Below, piece by piece: positions 8,847 through 16,947 of a stretch of DNA of 64,000 nucleotides. The notes beneath the pieces are model-generated. The model was not told the origin of the DNA. It was given only the letters and a program-made list of their open reading frames with translations, and ran no database searches. The DNA comes from Sphingomonas oligoaromativorans (GTDB lineage Bacteria > Pseudomonadota > Alphaproteobacteria > Sphingomonadales > Sphingomonadaceae), in NCBI RefSeq assembly GCF_011762195.1, contig NZ_JAASQK010000005.1, positions 1 through 64,000 on the forward strand, in the 5' to 3' direction. Positions within the stretch are counted from its first letter, which is position 1. The number at the start of each line of letters is the position of its first letter. The position numbers and the translations under genes were made by a program.

Positions 8847-8872
8847 ACTCCGGTCCTTGCTTTTGAATCGAA
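8847..8872 (-). promoter_or_regulatory. Candidate Ada-box-like operator, copy R1
   Basis: This is one of four copies of a 26-bp motif. On the minus strand the columns TCGATT-N6-GCAAG-N3-CGGAG are nearly invariant. It lies 59 bp upstream of methyltransferase copy 2. E. coli Ada boxes have AAT-N6-GCAA, and this has ATT-N6-GCAA. The function is inferred from position and similarity. Confidence 0.6.
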
Positions 8873-8888
8873 GAATGTCGCCGCCCAG

Positions 8889-9137
8889 TCAGGCGACCCG
8901 GACGACGCGCCTGTCGGCAAGGAGATAGATCTCGCCCGACTTGAAGCGGAGCCGTATATTCCCGTTGTCGAGCGTGTCCCATTCGGCAGTGCCATCGGCG
9001 ACCAGCCCGGCGACCCAACGCATCACGGCGGCCTTGTCGGGATCGCCCCGCGCGATTTCGGAGAAAGGATCGTCCGTCGCCCTGGTCCCGCAAAGCCGCC
9101 GTCGCGCGTCTACCTCGATCGGATCGCGCGGGATCAT
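8889..9137 (-). CDS. Small conserved-looking protein after alkB
   Basis: The protein has 82 residues (MIPRDPIEVDARRRLCGTRA...VVRVA). Its start overlaps the alkB stop by 4 nt, which argues that it is a real, translationally coupled gene. The C-terminal part (WDTLDNGNIRLRFKSGEIYLLADRRVVRV) looks like a small beta-sheet fold. It has no signal peptide, membrane segment or known motif that I recognise. The function is unknown, but position links it to alkylation repair. Confidence 0.6.
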   Translation of the reverse strand: MIPRDPIEVDARRRLCGTRATDDPFSEIARGDPDKAAVMRWVAGLVADGTAEWDTLDNGNIRLRFKSGEIYLLADRRVVRVA

Positions 9138-9793
9138 GCGAGCGCCTTGCGAAACGTCAGGTTGATGCGCCTGTGGCCAAGCAGCTCGTGGGTGCCCTCC
9201 TTCAGTTCGGCCACGCCATGATAGCGCAGACGCGAAGGGCCACCCCACACGACAACGTCGCCGTGCCGCAACGCGAAGCGCGTCACGGGATCGCCCCGCG
9301 TCAGCCCGCCGAACAGGAAGGTCGCCGGCAGTCCCAGCGACACCGAGACGATAGGATGTGCGAAATCATGCTCATTCCGGTCTTGATGCAAGGACAGGCG
9401 TGCGCCGGGCTCGTAGCGATTGACGAGGCAGGCGTCGGGGCGGAAGGCCGGATAGCCGGCCTGCGACGCCGCGGTAATCGCAAGGTCGAGAAAACAGTCC
9501 GGCATGAGCGGCCACGGCAATCCGGTCTCCGGGTCGATCGCATCATAGCGATAGCCCGTCCGGTCGGTGACCCATCCGGCCGCGCCGCAATTGGTCATGG
9601 CGACCGACATGCGGAACCCGCCGGGCGTGACCATATGCCGAAAGGGCGACCGGGTCGTGATACGGTCCAGCGCGACCAGCAACGCCGCCTCATAAGGCAG
9701 CGCGGCACCGCGCAGCAGCATGGCGCCGTCGCCGATGGTCTCCTGGGCCGGCTCGGGTGGCAGCAGACCGTCGAGCAGGTCAAGCATGGCCAT
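9134..9793 (-). CDS. alkB: Alpha-ketoglutarate-dependent DNA repair dioxygenase AlkB
   Basis: The protein is about 219 residues and removes 1-methyladenine and 3-methylcytosine by oxidation. The Fe(II) ligands are H and D in LSLHQDRNE and the later H in RLRYHGV. The Arg in INLTFRKA fits the 2OG-binding site. VTPGGFRMSVAMTNCGAAGWVTD is the usual nucleotide-recognition region. The start at 9793 has GAGAGG just upstream; an in-frame ATG at 9787 is also possible. It overlaps the preceding gene by 14 nt and the following small gene by 4 nt. Confidence 0.93.
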   Translation of the reverse strand: MAMLDLLDGLLPPEPAQETIGDGAMLLRGAALPYEAALLVALDRITTRSPFRHMVTPGGFRMSVAMTNCGAAGWVTDRTGYRYDAIDPETGLPWPLMPDCFLDLAITAASQAGYPAFRPDACLVNRYEPGARLSLHQDRNEHDFAHPIVSVSLGLPATFLFGGLTRGDPVTRFALRHGDVVVWGGPSRLRYHGVAELKEGTHELLGHRRINLTFRKALA

Positions 9794-10421
9794 GCCCCTC
9801 TCTTGGCGCGGCGATGGAAGGATGGAGCATTGGCCGATAGCCAGCCGCCAGCGCACCCAGCGTCGAGGGCGGCGTCAACAGCCCATCGGCCCGATCGAGC
9901 CGCCTCGGGTCCGCATAGCCTTCAGGCGTCCAGCGATATGCATGACCCGCGCGCAGCGTATAGGCGCATTCCCCCACTGCCACGACAGAGCCATCGGGGA
10001 GCGCATCCAGGGACGCCATAATGCGATGAACACGCTTGCGGCCGTCCGCGATCCGTTCCTGGTGCAGGATGCTGTCCATGGCCGCCGCGAGTGGACGAGG
10101 TTCGCTCCGGGCCGTCGCCCAGGCATTCCGGAATCGTTCGGCCGCTTCGCGCCGGCAGAGAAAGCAGGGACGATGCCCGGCCGCGAGCGCAATCGCCTCA
10201 TCGAGGAAGAACAGTTCGGTCCAGCTCCGCCCGCCCATGACCGATCGGCGGCGGCTCCTATAGGTGCAACTGCAGACAAGCCACGCCTTGCTCGCCCAGC
10301 GGCGCTTCAGCAACGTCCTCGTCGCCGGATCGTGAAGGATGCCGCGATTGCCGGTGAACAGGCCGCGCTGGGCAATTGCGACGATCTCGCCGAAGGGCGT
10401 CACGCGGTTCTGGAGAGGCAT
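9780..10421 (-). CDS. Conserved hypothetical protein of the ada-alkB cluster
   Basis: The protein is about 213 residues, beginning MPLQNRVTPFGEIVA. It contains two Cys pairs, CSC (in WLVCSCTYR) and CFLC (in HRPCFLCRR), suggesting metal binding. I do not recognise an enzyme family with certainty; similar proteins occur beside DNA-alkylation genes in other alphaproteobacteria, as far as I recall. The start lies 5 nt after the alkA-like stop. The frame stays open upstream through the homopolymer tract, so a tract-length change could fuse it to the glycosylase. Confidence 0.7.
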   Translation of the reverse strand: MPLQNRVTPFGEIVAIAQRGLFTGNRGILHDPATRTLLKRRWASKAWLVCSCTYRSRRRSVMGGRSWTELFFLDEAIALAAGHRPCFLCRREAAERFRNAWATARSEPRPLAAAMDSILHQERIADGRKRVHRIMASLDALPDGSVVAVGECAYTLRAGHAYRWTPEGYADPRRLDRADGLLTPPSTLGALAAGYRPMLHPSIAAPREGHGHA

Positions 10422-10426
10422 CGCTA

Positions 10427-10987
10427 CTATTCCAGCGCGATGCCGCATGCGGGGGGGGGGGGGGGGACGCGCCAAAGATACCAAGCCGCGACAGTGCGGT
10501 GCGGCGCCCACTGCTCAGCCGTTTTGCGCAATTCCCTGGGCTTGGGCTGCCCAGCCAGCGACTTGAGCACGCGATAGCCTTCCCGCACGCCGAAATCGTC
10601 TGCCGGCAAGATGTCGAGGCGTTCCAGCGAATACATGAGCAGCATCTCCACGGTCCAACGGCCGATACCCTTGATCGTCGCGATCTTGGCTGCGGAGAAG
10701 CCGCACCCACGCAGCGCATCGAATTCGGCATCCACAAGATGCTGCGGTGCCGGGAAGCCGCCCTCGGGGGCAATCGCTTTCAATCGATTGATCATGGCGT
10801 CGCCGGCCTTGGCGGTGAGCTGCTGGTAGGCAATCGCTCGGACGAGCGCCTCATAGGGCTCGCGCGCGGCCTTGGGATCGTGTCGGCAAGGTCCGACCCG
10901 GTCGATCAGCGCGGCCCAATCGTCATCGAGAGCCGCAAGGAACGCAGTCGATTCCGCATATCGCGCGGCCTCATTCAGGCCCATCAC
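10427..10987 (-). CDS. DNA-3-methyladenine glycosylase (AlkA/HhH-GPD family)
   Basis: The protein is 186 residues and excises 3-methyladenine and related bases. The helix-hairpin-helix is at KIATIKGIGRWTVEMLLMYSL. The catalytic Asp follows in DILPADDFGVREGY, and the AIAYQQLTAKAGDAMINRL segment is typical of short bacterial AlkA homologs. It starts with a 4-nt overlap to the ada stop. The last dozen residues after AAWYLWRV are five prolines encoded by a 16-base C run plus a short tail, unlike the family; the natural C-terminus seems to have been changed by tract expansion or misassembly. Confidence 0.9.
   Translation of the reverse strand: MMGLNEAARYAESTAFLAALDDDWAALIDRVGPCRHDPKAAREPYEALVRAIAYQQLTAKAGDAMINRLKAIAPEGGFPAPQHLVDAEFDALRGCGFSAAKIATIKGIGRWTVEMLLMYSLERLDILPADDFGVREGYRVLKSLAGQPKPRELRKTAEQWAPHRTVAAWYLWRVPPPPPACGIALE
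10451..10466 (+). repeat. Poly-G tract of 16 bases
   Basis: A run of 16 G on the plus strand (C on the coding strand) lies inside the 3' end of the glycosylase gene. With 16 bases the gene stops at 10427. With 17 or 14 bases the frame would continue into the next gene. Such long homopolymers are unusual in this window. Confidence 0.95.
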
Positions 10988-12060
10988 CGCATCTCGCGGT
11001 CGAGGAGGACGCGCTTGCGTTCGACGCCCCAGGCATAGCCCGACAGCGCGCCGTCGTTGCGGATCACGCGGTGGCAGGGAATGGCGACCGCGAGATTGTT
11101 CGCCGCGCAGGCGCCCGCGACCGCGCGAACGGATTTCGGCGAACCGATGGCCCGCGCCACCGCGGCATAGGATCGGGTCTCGCCGGTGGGGATGTCACGC
11201 AGCGCCTGCCAGACGCGCTGCTGGAACGCCGTGCCGCGGACATCGAGAGGCAAGTCGAGACCTGTGCCGGGCGCTTCCACGAAGCCGACCACCTTCGCGA
11301 TCCGCGCCTCGTAGTCTGGATCGGCGCCAATCAGCCGCGCCTTCGGGAAACGGTCCTGAAGATCGCGGACCAGGGCCTCCGGGTCATCGCCGAGCAGGAT
11401 CGCGGCAACGCCTTTGTCACTGGAGGCGACCAGGATGGCGCCCAGCGAGGTTTGCCCGACCGCGAACCTGATCTCCTCATGGACACCACCGTCGCGGTAG
11501 CGGGTCGGCGTCATGCCCAGCATGTCGGTCGATTTCTCGTAGAAACGCCCGCTGGAGTTGAAGCCCGCGCCATAGATCGCCTGCGTGACAGTGCTGCCGG
11601 CCGCCAGTTCCTCGCGCACCTTCTTCGCGCGATGCGCGGCGGCATAGTCTTTGGGGGTCAGCCCGGTCGTTGCCCTGAACAAGCGATGGAAATAGCTCGG
11701 GCTGCGGCCGACTGCTGCCGCCAATGCCTCCAGCGAAGCTTCTTCCTCGCTCTCCTCGATGATCCGGCACGCTCTGGCGATCAGCACCGCATTCTCGGCC
11801 TCGACCGTCAGCCCTTCCGGCTTGCAGCGCTGGCACGGCCGGAAACCTGTCGCCCTCGCATCTTCGAGCGTGTCGTGGATCTGGACATTCTTCGGATTGG
11901 CGGTGCGCGAGGGGCAGGACGGGCGGCAATAGATGCCGGTGGTCGCGACCGAGAACCAGAATTGGCCATCGGCACTTTTGTCGCGCGCGACGATGCGCGC
12001 CCAGCGCGGATCATCCGTGACGGAAGAGGATATGGGCTGAGGGGCTTTCGGCTTGGTCAT
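10984..12060 (-). CDS. ada: Bifunctional transcriptional activator/DNA repair protein Ada
   Basis: The protein is 358 residues with all Ada parts. The N-terminal zinc domain has the acceptor Cys in TTGIYCRPSC and the partner pair CQRCKPEG. An AraC-type HTH spans about residues 85-180 (SPSYFHRLFRATTGLTPKDY, TDMLGMTPTRYR). The C-terminal methyltransferase has AIPCHRVIRNDG. Methyl transfer to the N-terminal Cys turns Ada into an activator of its regulon. The ATG at 12060 is preferred: a longer GTG start at 12120 would fall inside the candidate operator R2, whose distance to 12060 matches the other copies. It is the first gene of the minus-strand repair operon. Confidence 0.95.
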   Translation of the reverse strand: MTKPKAPQPISSSVTDDPRWARIVARDKSADGQFWFSVATTGIYCRPSCPSRTANPKNVQIHDTLEDARATGFRPCQRCKPEGLTVEAENAVLIARACRIIEESEEEASLEALAAAVGRSPSYFHRLFRATTGLTPKDYAAAHRAKKVREELAAGSTVTQAIYGAGFNSSGRFYEKSTDMLGMTPTRYRDGGVHEEIRFAVGQTSLGAILVASSDKGVAAILLGDDPEALVRDLQDRFPKARLIGADPDYEARIAKVVGFVEAPGTGLDLPLDVRGTAFQQRVWQALRDIPTGETRSYAAVARAIGSPKSVRAVAGACAANNLAVAIPCHRVIRNDGALSGYAWGVERKRVLLDREMR

Positions 12061-12118
12061 TGCTTTGCACTTCTTACGCTTGTCTGCGGAGACGATGGCG
12101 TCGTTTTCGATTTTGCGC

Positions 12119-12144
12119 ACTCCGATCCTTGACCTTGAATCGAT
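12119..12144 (-). promoter_or_regulatory. Candidate Ada-box-like operator, copy R2
   Basis: This is the second copy of the 26-bp motif, 58 bp upstream of the ada ATG. On the minus strand it shows TCGATT-N6, then TCAAG in place of GCAAG, and CGGAG. Autoregulation of ada by methylated Ada would be expected. Confidence 0.6.
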
Positions 12145-12165
12145 CGTCGGATCGCGCGGCGGCTT

Positions 12166-12834
12166 TCAGCGCCCGGCATGTATGCCTTGGCTCGTCCAGG
12201 CGTAGAGGGCGACGACAGCGACGAAGATCGCGACCGCAAGCAAGGGATGAACGAACCAGCCCAACGCAGCGGCAATGGCGTAGAGCCCGATGCCGATGAC
12301 GGGCCGCAAGACCTGGGCGACGAAGACCGTCCGTGGCAGGTGCGGCTTCATGAGTTCGGGATGCCGGTAGAGGTAGCGAAAGGCCGGAATCCAGGCCGCC
12401 GACATCATGGCGGCGATCAGGGCATAGAGCAGCGCGGCCGCCTTCTGGTCGGCGAGATCGCCTTCGCGAAAGGCATCGGCCAGCACGCCGGTCGAGAAAG
12501 GGATCAGCGCGGTGGTGCCGACGATCCCGAGATTGATCCAGTTGAACGACGGGTCGATCTTGCAGATCCGGTCGATCATATAATGATGGTTGAGCCAGAT
12601 CACGCCGACATAGATGAAGGCCACCGCATAGGCTGCATAGGACGCCCATTCGGCCAGCAGTTCCGCGCCCAGATGCCCGGGCGCCGCCTGCGGGCGATGG
12701 ATCTCCAGCACCAGCAAGGTGATGATGATTGAGAAAGCCGCGTCGCTGAAGCCGATCAGGCGGCCGGTTTCGGGTAGCTCGAAAGGTTCATATCGGCTGA
12801 CCTGCGTGGTCTCGGATTCGATTGGCGTGGACAT
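12166..12834 (-). CDS. TMEM175-family potassium channel-like protein (DUF1211)
   Basis: The protein is 222 residues with about six predicted membrane segments. The signature [20 protein letters not shown] at about residues 26-45 contains the FSD motif of bacterial TMEM175 channels. HHY in [11 protein letters not shown] marks a later helix. It would form a potassium-permeable channel in the inner membrane. An operator-like motif (R3) sits 56 bp upstream, the same spacing as for ada, so it may be induced with the alkylation response. Confidence 0.88.
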   Translation of the reverse strand: MSTPIESETTQVSRYEPFELPETGRLIGFSDAAFSIIITLLVLEIHRPQAAPGHLGAELLAEWASYAAYAVAFIYVGVIWLNHHYMIDRICKIDPSFNWINLGIVGTTALIPFSTGVLADAFREGDLADQKAAALLYALIAAMMSAAWIPAFRYLYRHPELMKPHLPRTVFVAQVLRPVIGIGLYAIAAALGWFVHPLLAVAIFVAVVALYAWTSQGIHAGR

Positions 12835-12890
12835 AACGTTTCCCCCTTCATTTGACGTCGGGGACTCTGCCTGCGGGATGTCAGACCCAC

Positions 12891-12916
12891 GCTCCGGCCC
12901 TTGCTTTCAAATCGAA
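12891..12916 (-). promoter_or_regulatory. Candidate Ada-box-like operator, copy R3
   Basis: This is the third copy of the 26-bp motif, 56 bp upstream of the TMEM175-like start. On the minus strand the blocks TCGATT, GCAAG and CGGAG are all intact. Confidence 0.6.
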
Positions 12917-12958
12917 TTCTGCCCCCGTCGATAGAGCGACCCTGGCTAGGTGAAACAA

Positions 12959-12988
12959 ATCAGGCTCACGCGATTGCGCGAGCCTGAT
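12959..12988 (-). terminator. Intrinsic terminator after the SnoaL-like gene
   Basis: The hairpin has arms ATCAGGCTC and GAGCCTGAT with further partial pairing around a short loop. On the minus strand it is followed by a T-rich stretch (TTGTTTC). It lies between the SnoaL-like stop and operator R3, separating the two units. Confidence 0.65.
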
Positions 12989-13022
12989 CCGGCGCCCGAA
13001 GGTTGTCGGACTGTCTATGGCT

Positions 13023-13490
13023 TTAAGCATCGGGAACGCCTGAAACGGCCGCGATCAGGCCGAGCTGGGTCAGCGCGGTGACGCCGTCGTCGAGGCCGAT
13101 CTCCTCCACGATCTTGCCATCCACCACCTTGAGAACGGTGGTGCCGGTGAAGTGCATCTTGCGGCCGGTCGCCGCCGGCAGGCCGCCGACCAGGAAGTCG
13201 TCGAAGGCCGGCCCCGTATGGGTACCGCCGCCTTCCCACTGGCCGACGACATAGTCGCCCTCGGCAATCAGATCGGCCGTGCCCCAGAAATTGAGATCGG
13301 GGAAAGCCGCGCGGAAATCGGTCATGAACGCCTTGATGTCGTCATGGCCGCGGCGCGGCTCGTGCAGCGAATATCGAAGTAGCATATCCGGCGCGGCGAT
13401 CGCGTCGACGACCGAAAGGTCGACGTCTTTGCCCCAGAATTCGGTGAACCAGCGAACAACGATGGCCTTGTTGCCTTCTTCCTTGCTCAT
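13023..13490 (-). CDS. SnoaL-like polyketide cyclase/ester cyclase family protein
   Basis: The protein is 155 residues with the cone-shaped NTF2/SnoaL-like fold pattern: NKAIVVRWFTEFW, a loop with HEPRRGHDDIKAFMTDFRAAFPDL, then GDYVVGQWEGGGTHTGP and GRKMHFTGTTVLKVVDGKIVEE. Such proteins bind small hydrophobic molecules; the actual activity is unknown and the ester cyclase name is only a family label. Operator-like motif R4 lies 89 bp upstream, linking it to the neighbouring alkylation genes. Confidence 0.85.
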   Translation of the reverse strand: MSKEEGNKAIVVRWFTEFWGKDVDLSVVDAIAAPDMLLRYSLHEPRRGHDDIKAFMTDFRAAFPDLNFWGTADLIAEGDYVVGQWEGGGTHTGPAFDDFLVGGLPAATGRKMHFTGTTVLKVVDGKIVEEIGLDDGVTALTQLGLIAAVSGVPDA

Positions 13491-13579
13491 GGAAATTTCT
13501 CCCTCGTGGGTGTCTCGCGAGGCACCTCGGAAAGTCCGCCGCGCCTAGCCGGGAGCTAGACGCGGACCGAACCGACAGA

Positions 13580-13605
13580 ACTCCGGTTCTTGCCCCGCAA
13601 TCGAA
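13580..13605 (-). promoter_or_regulatory. Candidate Ada-box-like operator, copy R4
   Basis: This is the fourth copy of the 26-bp motif, 89 bp upstream of the SnoaL-like gene. The TCGATT, GCAAG and CGGAG blocks are kept on the minus strand while the spacer differs. Confidence 0.5.
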
Positions 13606-13884
13606 AGCTGGTTTGTAATCGAGAATGCGCTCGATGCTGCTCTGGGCCATATCCGGCCACGGTACGCTCAAGCGGGGGATGTCCGCTTCTGACGGAAGCT
13701 ACCGTTGACGGGCGTCATGGGGAATGGCGGCCCCGTCCCAGAGGGTGCCATCGAGACTCAGATCAACGCGCCCCTAAAGGCGAGACATTTCCTCAAACAT
13801 CGCATTCAAATGCCGTACAAGTCGCCGCGAACAGTTGCGGGCCTGATGCACAATTGAACACGACCGATGTCAAATTGGGCTGTT

Positions 13885-15195
13885 CTAAGCGCGCACCGCC
13901 CTCCGCGGCATATCGTCGATGCCGCGGATATTGTGCCTGCGAGACAACTGGATCAGTTCGGTTGGAGCGACAAGATCTGCAGCGATCATGTCTGCCCACG
14001 CGTTCGCCAATTCACGGCGACGAGGCATGTAGGCCGCCCGGTTATAGGCTTTCTCGACTTTATTGGTTGGAACGTGCGCGAGCATGAGGTCGATCACCGC
14101 TCGATCATCAGGTCGTCCGTGCCGCTGCGCCCACTCGTTCATGATGGTGGAAAAGACAGCGCGAAACCCATGAGGAACATGGCGGCCGTGGTAACCCGCG
14201 CGGTTCAAGAGATAGCCCAAGGCATTCTCGCTCATCGGCCTGTGGCTATGGCGCGCATTCGGAAACACGAGCTTCCCTCCACCGCTAATTCGCCGCACCT
14301 CTCTCAGCACTGCGACGCTCTGCGGTGCGAGCGGCACGAGGTGATCCCCATCCAGTTCGTCCTTGCGATCCAACGTCCCCTTCATCCGGCTCGCGGGGAT
14401 CCGCCATAGGGGAGCCTTCCCGTCGAGTTCCTCGAACTCGTCCCAGACGGCACCGCGTAGTTCGCTCGGTCGCACGGCTGTCAGCGCAATGAATCTCAGC
14501 GCCAGCCTCGTCACCGGTCTGGCGGGATCTTCATCCACCGCCGCCAGCATCTTCCGGAGCGCCACGATATTGGTAATCGCTGGCTGCCGCCCCTTCCTGG
14601 GCATGGGCTTCAAGGCCGCCCCCACCTTTTCCGCCGGGTCGTGATCCGCCAGCCCACCGGCGATGGCGTAAGAGAAGACAGCCGAGATTCGCTGCCGCGT
14701 CCGCCTGGCCGTTTCGATCGCCGAGCGATCTTCGATCGAACGGAGCACCTGGAGAATCACAGGGGGTGTCAGATCGCGGAGCGGCAAGGAGCCTATCTTC
14801 GGAAAAACGTCGCGCTCCAGACTTCGAAGGATATCGGCCGCATGCACCTTCGCCCACTGCGACGCATTGATGTCATGCCACTCCCGAGCAACCTTCTCGA
14901 AAGTCAGTCGCGACGCCTCGATGTTAGCCTGCTTCCTCAATTTCCTCGCGACGCCCGGATCCAGCCCCGCCGAGAGCAATCGCCTCGCCTCATCACGCTG
15001 CTCGCGAGCAGCCGCTAGGCTGATGAGCGGATAGGCCCCGATCGAGAGGAGCTTCTCCCTCCCATCGAAGCGATACTTCCAGCGCCAATGGCGGCCACCG
15101 GCGGGCGAGACGGCGAGGTAGAGCTGATGCGCGTCGAAGAGCTTGTAGGGTTTCTCGCGCGGCGCGGCCGCTCGTATCTTGGCATCCGAGAGCAT
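13885..15195 (-). CDS. Tyrosine recombinase/integrase, P4 type
   Basis: The protein is 436 residues. The N-terminal DUF4102 arm-binding region (PREKPYKLFDAHQLYLAVSPAGGRHWRWKYRF) is followed by a SAM-like core-binding domain and a catalytic domain. Catalytic residues are visible: R in TAVRPSEL, HxxR in PHGFRAVFST, H in LAHVPTNKVE and Tyr in YNRAAY. It lies 166 bp from the 3' end of tRNA-Ser, the usual place for the integrase of a tRNA-targeting genomic island. It is intact and could still act in excision if the other attachment site exists outside the window. Confidence 0.93.
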   Translation of the reverse strand: MLSDAKIRAAAPREKPYKLFDAHQLYLAVSPAGGRHWRWKYRFDGREKLLSIGAYPLISLAAAREQRDEARRLLSAGLDPGVARKLRKQANIEASRLTFEKVAREWHDINASQWAKVHAADILRSLERDVFPKIGSLPLRDLTPPVILQVLRSIEDRSAIETARRTRQRISAVFSYAIAGGLADHDPAEKVGAALKPMPRKGRQPAITNIVALRKMLAAVDEDPARPVTRLALRFIALTAVRPSELRGAVWDEFEELDGKAPLWRIPASRMKGTLDRKDELDGDHLVPLAPQSVAVLREVRRISGGGKLVFPNARHSHRPMSENALGYLLNRAGYHGRHVPHGFRAVFSTIMNEWAQRHGRPDDRAVIDLMLAHVPTNKVEKAYNRAAYMPRRRELANAWADMIAADLVAPTELIQLSRRHNIRGIDDMPRRAVRA

Positions 15196-15360
15196 TGGCG
15201 ATCCGATACCCCATTTCCAGGAATCGATACCCCGCCTGACACCCTCGGTTCGCGTGGAGGCGTGCGAACGCTCAGGGCCGACGAGGCCCCGAAACCCTCC
15301 GGAAACCGGAACTTTTTGTCAATGTGGGTGGACTGGGGCGAACCCCTGGGAACGAGCGAA

Positions 15361-15450
<90 letters not shown>

Positions 15451-15575
15451 GCGAGATCGCTGACGGGCCGTCAAAGGCGCCGTCATGGTCGTGAGGCGCG
15501 GCCATTAGCGACACTTTCCGGGCTTGCCAAGCGTCAATCGCTTGCCTCGCACAATAAGCGCCCTAGATAAGATCC

Positions 15576-15968
15576 ATGGACACTCATTCCGACATTGCCG
15601 TGCGCCCCTCCAACGCCCCCGAAGCCCTGCTGGCGGCGCCCAGCATCGTCCATGCGCGATTCTCGGTCGGCGACATCGTGCGCCACCGGCTGCTCGATTT
15701 TCGCGGCGTCGTGTTCGACATCGATCCCGTCTTCGCCAACACCGAGGAATGGTATCAGGCGATTCCCGAGACGATCCGGCCGCCCAAGGACCAGCCCTTC
15801 TATCATCTGCTCGCCGAGAACGCCGAATCGAGCTATGTCGCCTATGTCAGCCAGCAGAATCTGGTGGCCGATCGCAGCGAGGAGCCGGTCGAGCATCCCG
15901 CGCTCGAGGGCCTGTTCGAGGGATTCACCGAAGGGCGCTACACGCTGCGGCGCGAGCATCGCCACTGA
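15576..15968 (+). CDS. hspQ: Heat shock protein HspQ
   Basis: The protein is 130 residues. The core FSVGDIVRHRLLDFRGVVFDIDP, then PFYHLLAENAESSYVAYVSQQNL, matches the hemimethylated-DNA-binding/YccV family. In enterobacteria HspQ modulates Lon and DnaA stability. An N-terminal extension of about 25 residues is present. It stands alone between the tRNA and the ribosomal protein operon. Confidence 0.9.
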   Translation: MDTHSDIAVRPSNAPEALLAAPSIVHARFSVGDIVRHRLLDFRGVVFDIDPVFANTEEWYQAIPETIRPPKDQPFYHLLAENAESSYVAYVSQQNLVADRSEEPVEHPALEGLFEGFTEGRYTLRREHRH

Positions 15969-15991
15969 GCGCCATCCACCGTCGCTTTTCA

Positions 15992-16020
15992 TTGACAGTC
16001 AGGCCCGAATCCCTTAGCGG
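15992..16020 (+). promoter_or_regulatory. Possible sigma-70 promoter for rplU-rpmA
   Basis: TTGACA at 15992-15997 is followed after 17 bp by TAGCGG, a weak -10 hexamer. It lies about 75 bp before the rplU start. Confidence 0.35.
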
Positions 16021-16094
16021 GCCAGCTTTCCGCGTGGGGCCGCGGGGCGACCCGCCTCATCCCGCGTGCCAAGTCTAGAACTGAAGAGAGAGCC

Positions 16095-16448
16095 ATGTTC
16101 GCTATCGTGCGCACGGGCGGCAAGCAGTATCGCGTCGCCGCCGGAGACAAGATTGTCGTCGAGAAGCTCGCGGGCGAAGCCGGCGAGACTGTGACGCTGG
16201 ACGACGTTCTGTTCGCCGGCGAGAACGGCGAAGCCAAGGCGACCGATGGCCTCTCGGTGTCCGCCAAGATCATTGCGCAGGCGCGCGGTGAGAAGGTGAT
16301 CGTTTTCAAGAAGCGTCGCCGCCACAACTATCGTCGCCGCAACGGCCATCGCCAGTATCACACGATCCTCGAGATCGTGTCGGTCGGCGGCGCGGCCCCG
16401 AAGGCGAAGAAGGCCAAGGCCGAAACCGCCGCGGCGGCGGAAGCCTGA
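16095..16448 (+). CDS. rplU: 50S ribosomal protein L21
   Basis: The protein is 117 residues, beginning [14 protein letters not shown] and containing [18 protein letters not shown], both diagnostic. It binds 23S rRNA with L20. The C-terminal Ala/Lys tail ([16 protein letters not shown]) is an alphaproteobacterial extension. It is cotranscribed with rpmA 29 bp downstream. Confidence 0.97.
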   Translation: MFAIVRTGGKQYRVAAGDKIVVEKLAGEAGETVTLDDVLFAGENGEAKATDGLSVSAKIIAQARGEKVIVFKKRRRHNYRRRNGHRQYHTILEIVSVGGAAPKAKKAKAETAAAAEA

Positions 16449-16477
16449 GCGCGAACGAGCCCAAGGAGTAATCGACA

Positions 16478-16747
16478 ATGGCACATAAGAAAGCAGGCGG
16501 CTCCTCGCGCAACGGTCGCGATTCGGCTGGCCGTCGCCTCGGCGTCAAGAAGTTCGGTGGCCAGGAGGTCATCGGCGGCAACATCATTATCCGCCAGCGC
16601 GGCACCAAGGTGTACGCCGGCGTGAACGTCGGCATGGGCAAGGACCACACCCTGTTCGCGCTGACCGACGGCCGCGTGCGTTTCCATGACGGCAAGCTTG
16701 GCCGCAAATATGTGTCGGTAGACCAGCTCGCGCAGGCTGCCGAGTAA
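16478..16747 (+). CDS. rpmA: 50S ribosomal protein L27
   Basis: The protein is 89 residues, beginning [16 protein letters not shown], whose N-terminus reaches the peptidyl transferase centre. AAGGAG precedes the ATG. It is followed by a strong intrinsic terminator; obgE, often in the same operon, lies 0.9 kb on, after a GNAT gene. Confidence 0.97.
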   Translation: MAHKKAGGSSRNGRDSAGRRLGVKKFGGQEVIGGNIIIRQRGTKVYAGVNVGMGKDHTLFALTDGRVRFHDGKLGRKYVSVDQLAQAAE

Positions 16748-16814
16748 GTCGGACGATCATGGGGATCGTCCGCAGGGGCGATCTCCGGGTTCTGCTTTAA
16801 GGGCGGAATCCAAG

Positions 16815-16850
16815 AGGGAGACGGGTCGCCCCGTCTCCCTTTCTTTTTGT
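16815..16850 (+). terminator. Intrinsic terminator of rplU-rpmA
   Basis: A perfect 11-bp stem (AGGGAGACGGG/CCCGTCTCCCT) with a 4-nt loop is followed by TTCTTTTTGT. Confidence 0.9.
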
Positions 16851-16947
16851 CTCCCCGCTGAAACTTTCTGTCGTAACCCCGTAACCTCCTTCGCCTAAAG
16901 GCGTTGTCGGGCGGAGGGGTGCGGAGAGGCAAAAAAGAGATACCGCC

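Noticed and set aside
12061-12120. Longer ada reading frame from GTG at 12120
   Set aside because: This start would lie inside the conserved operator-like motif; the ATG at 12060 keeps the common 56-59 bp motif-to-start distance.
13606-13884. Possible gene between the SnoaL-like promoter and the integrase
   Set aside because: No frame of useful length with a ribosome binding site or motif is present.
1-15000. Second attachment site (direct repeat of the tRNA-Ser 3' end)
   Set aside because: I looked for the GGATTCGAACCC-type segment left of the integrase and saw none; the left end of the island is not defined here.
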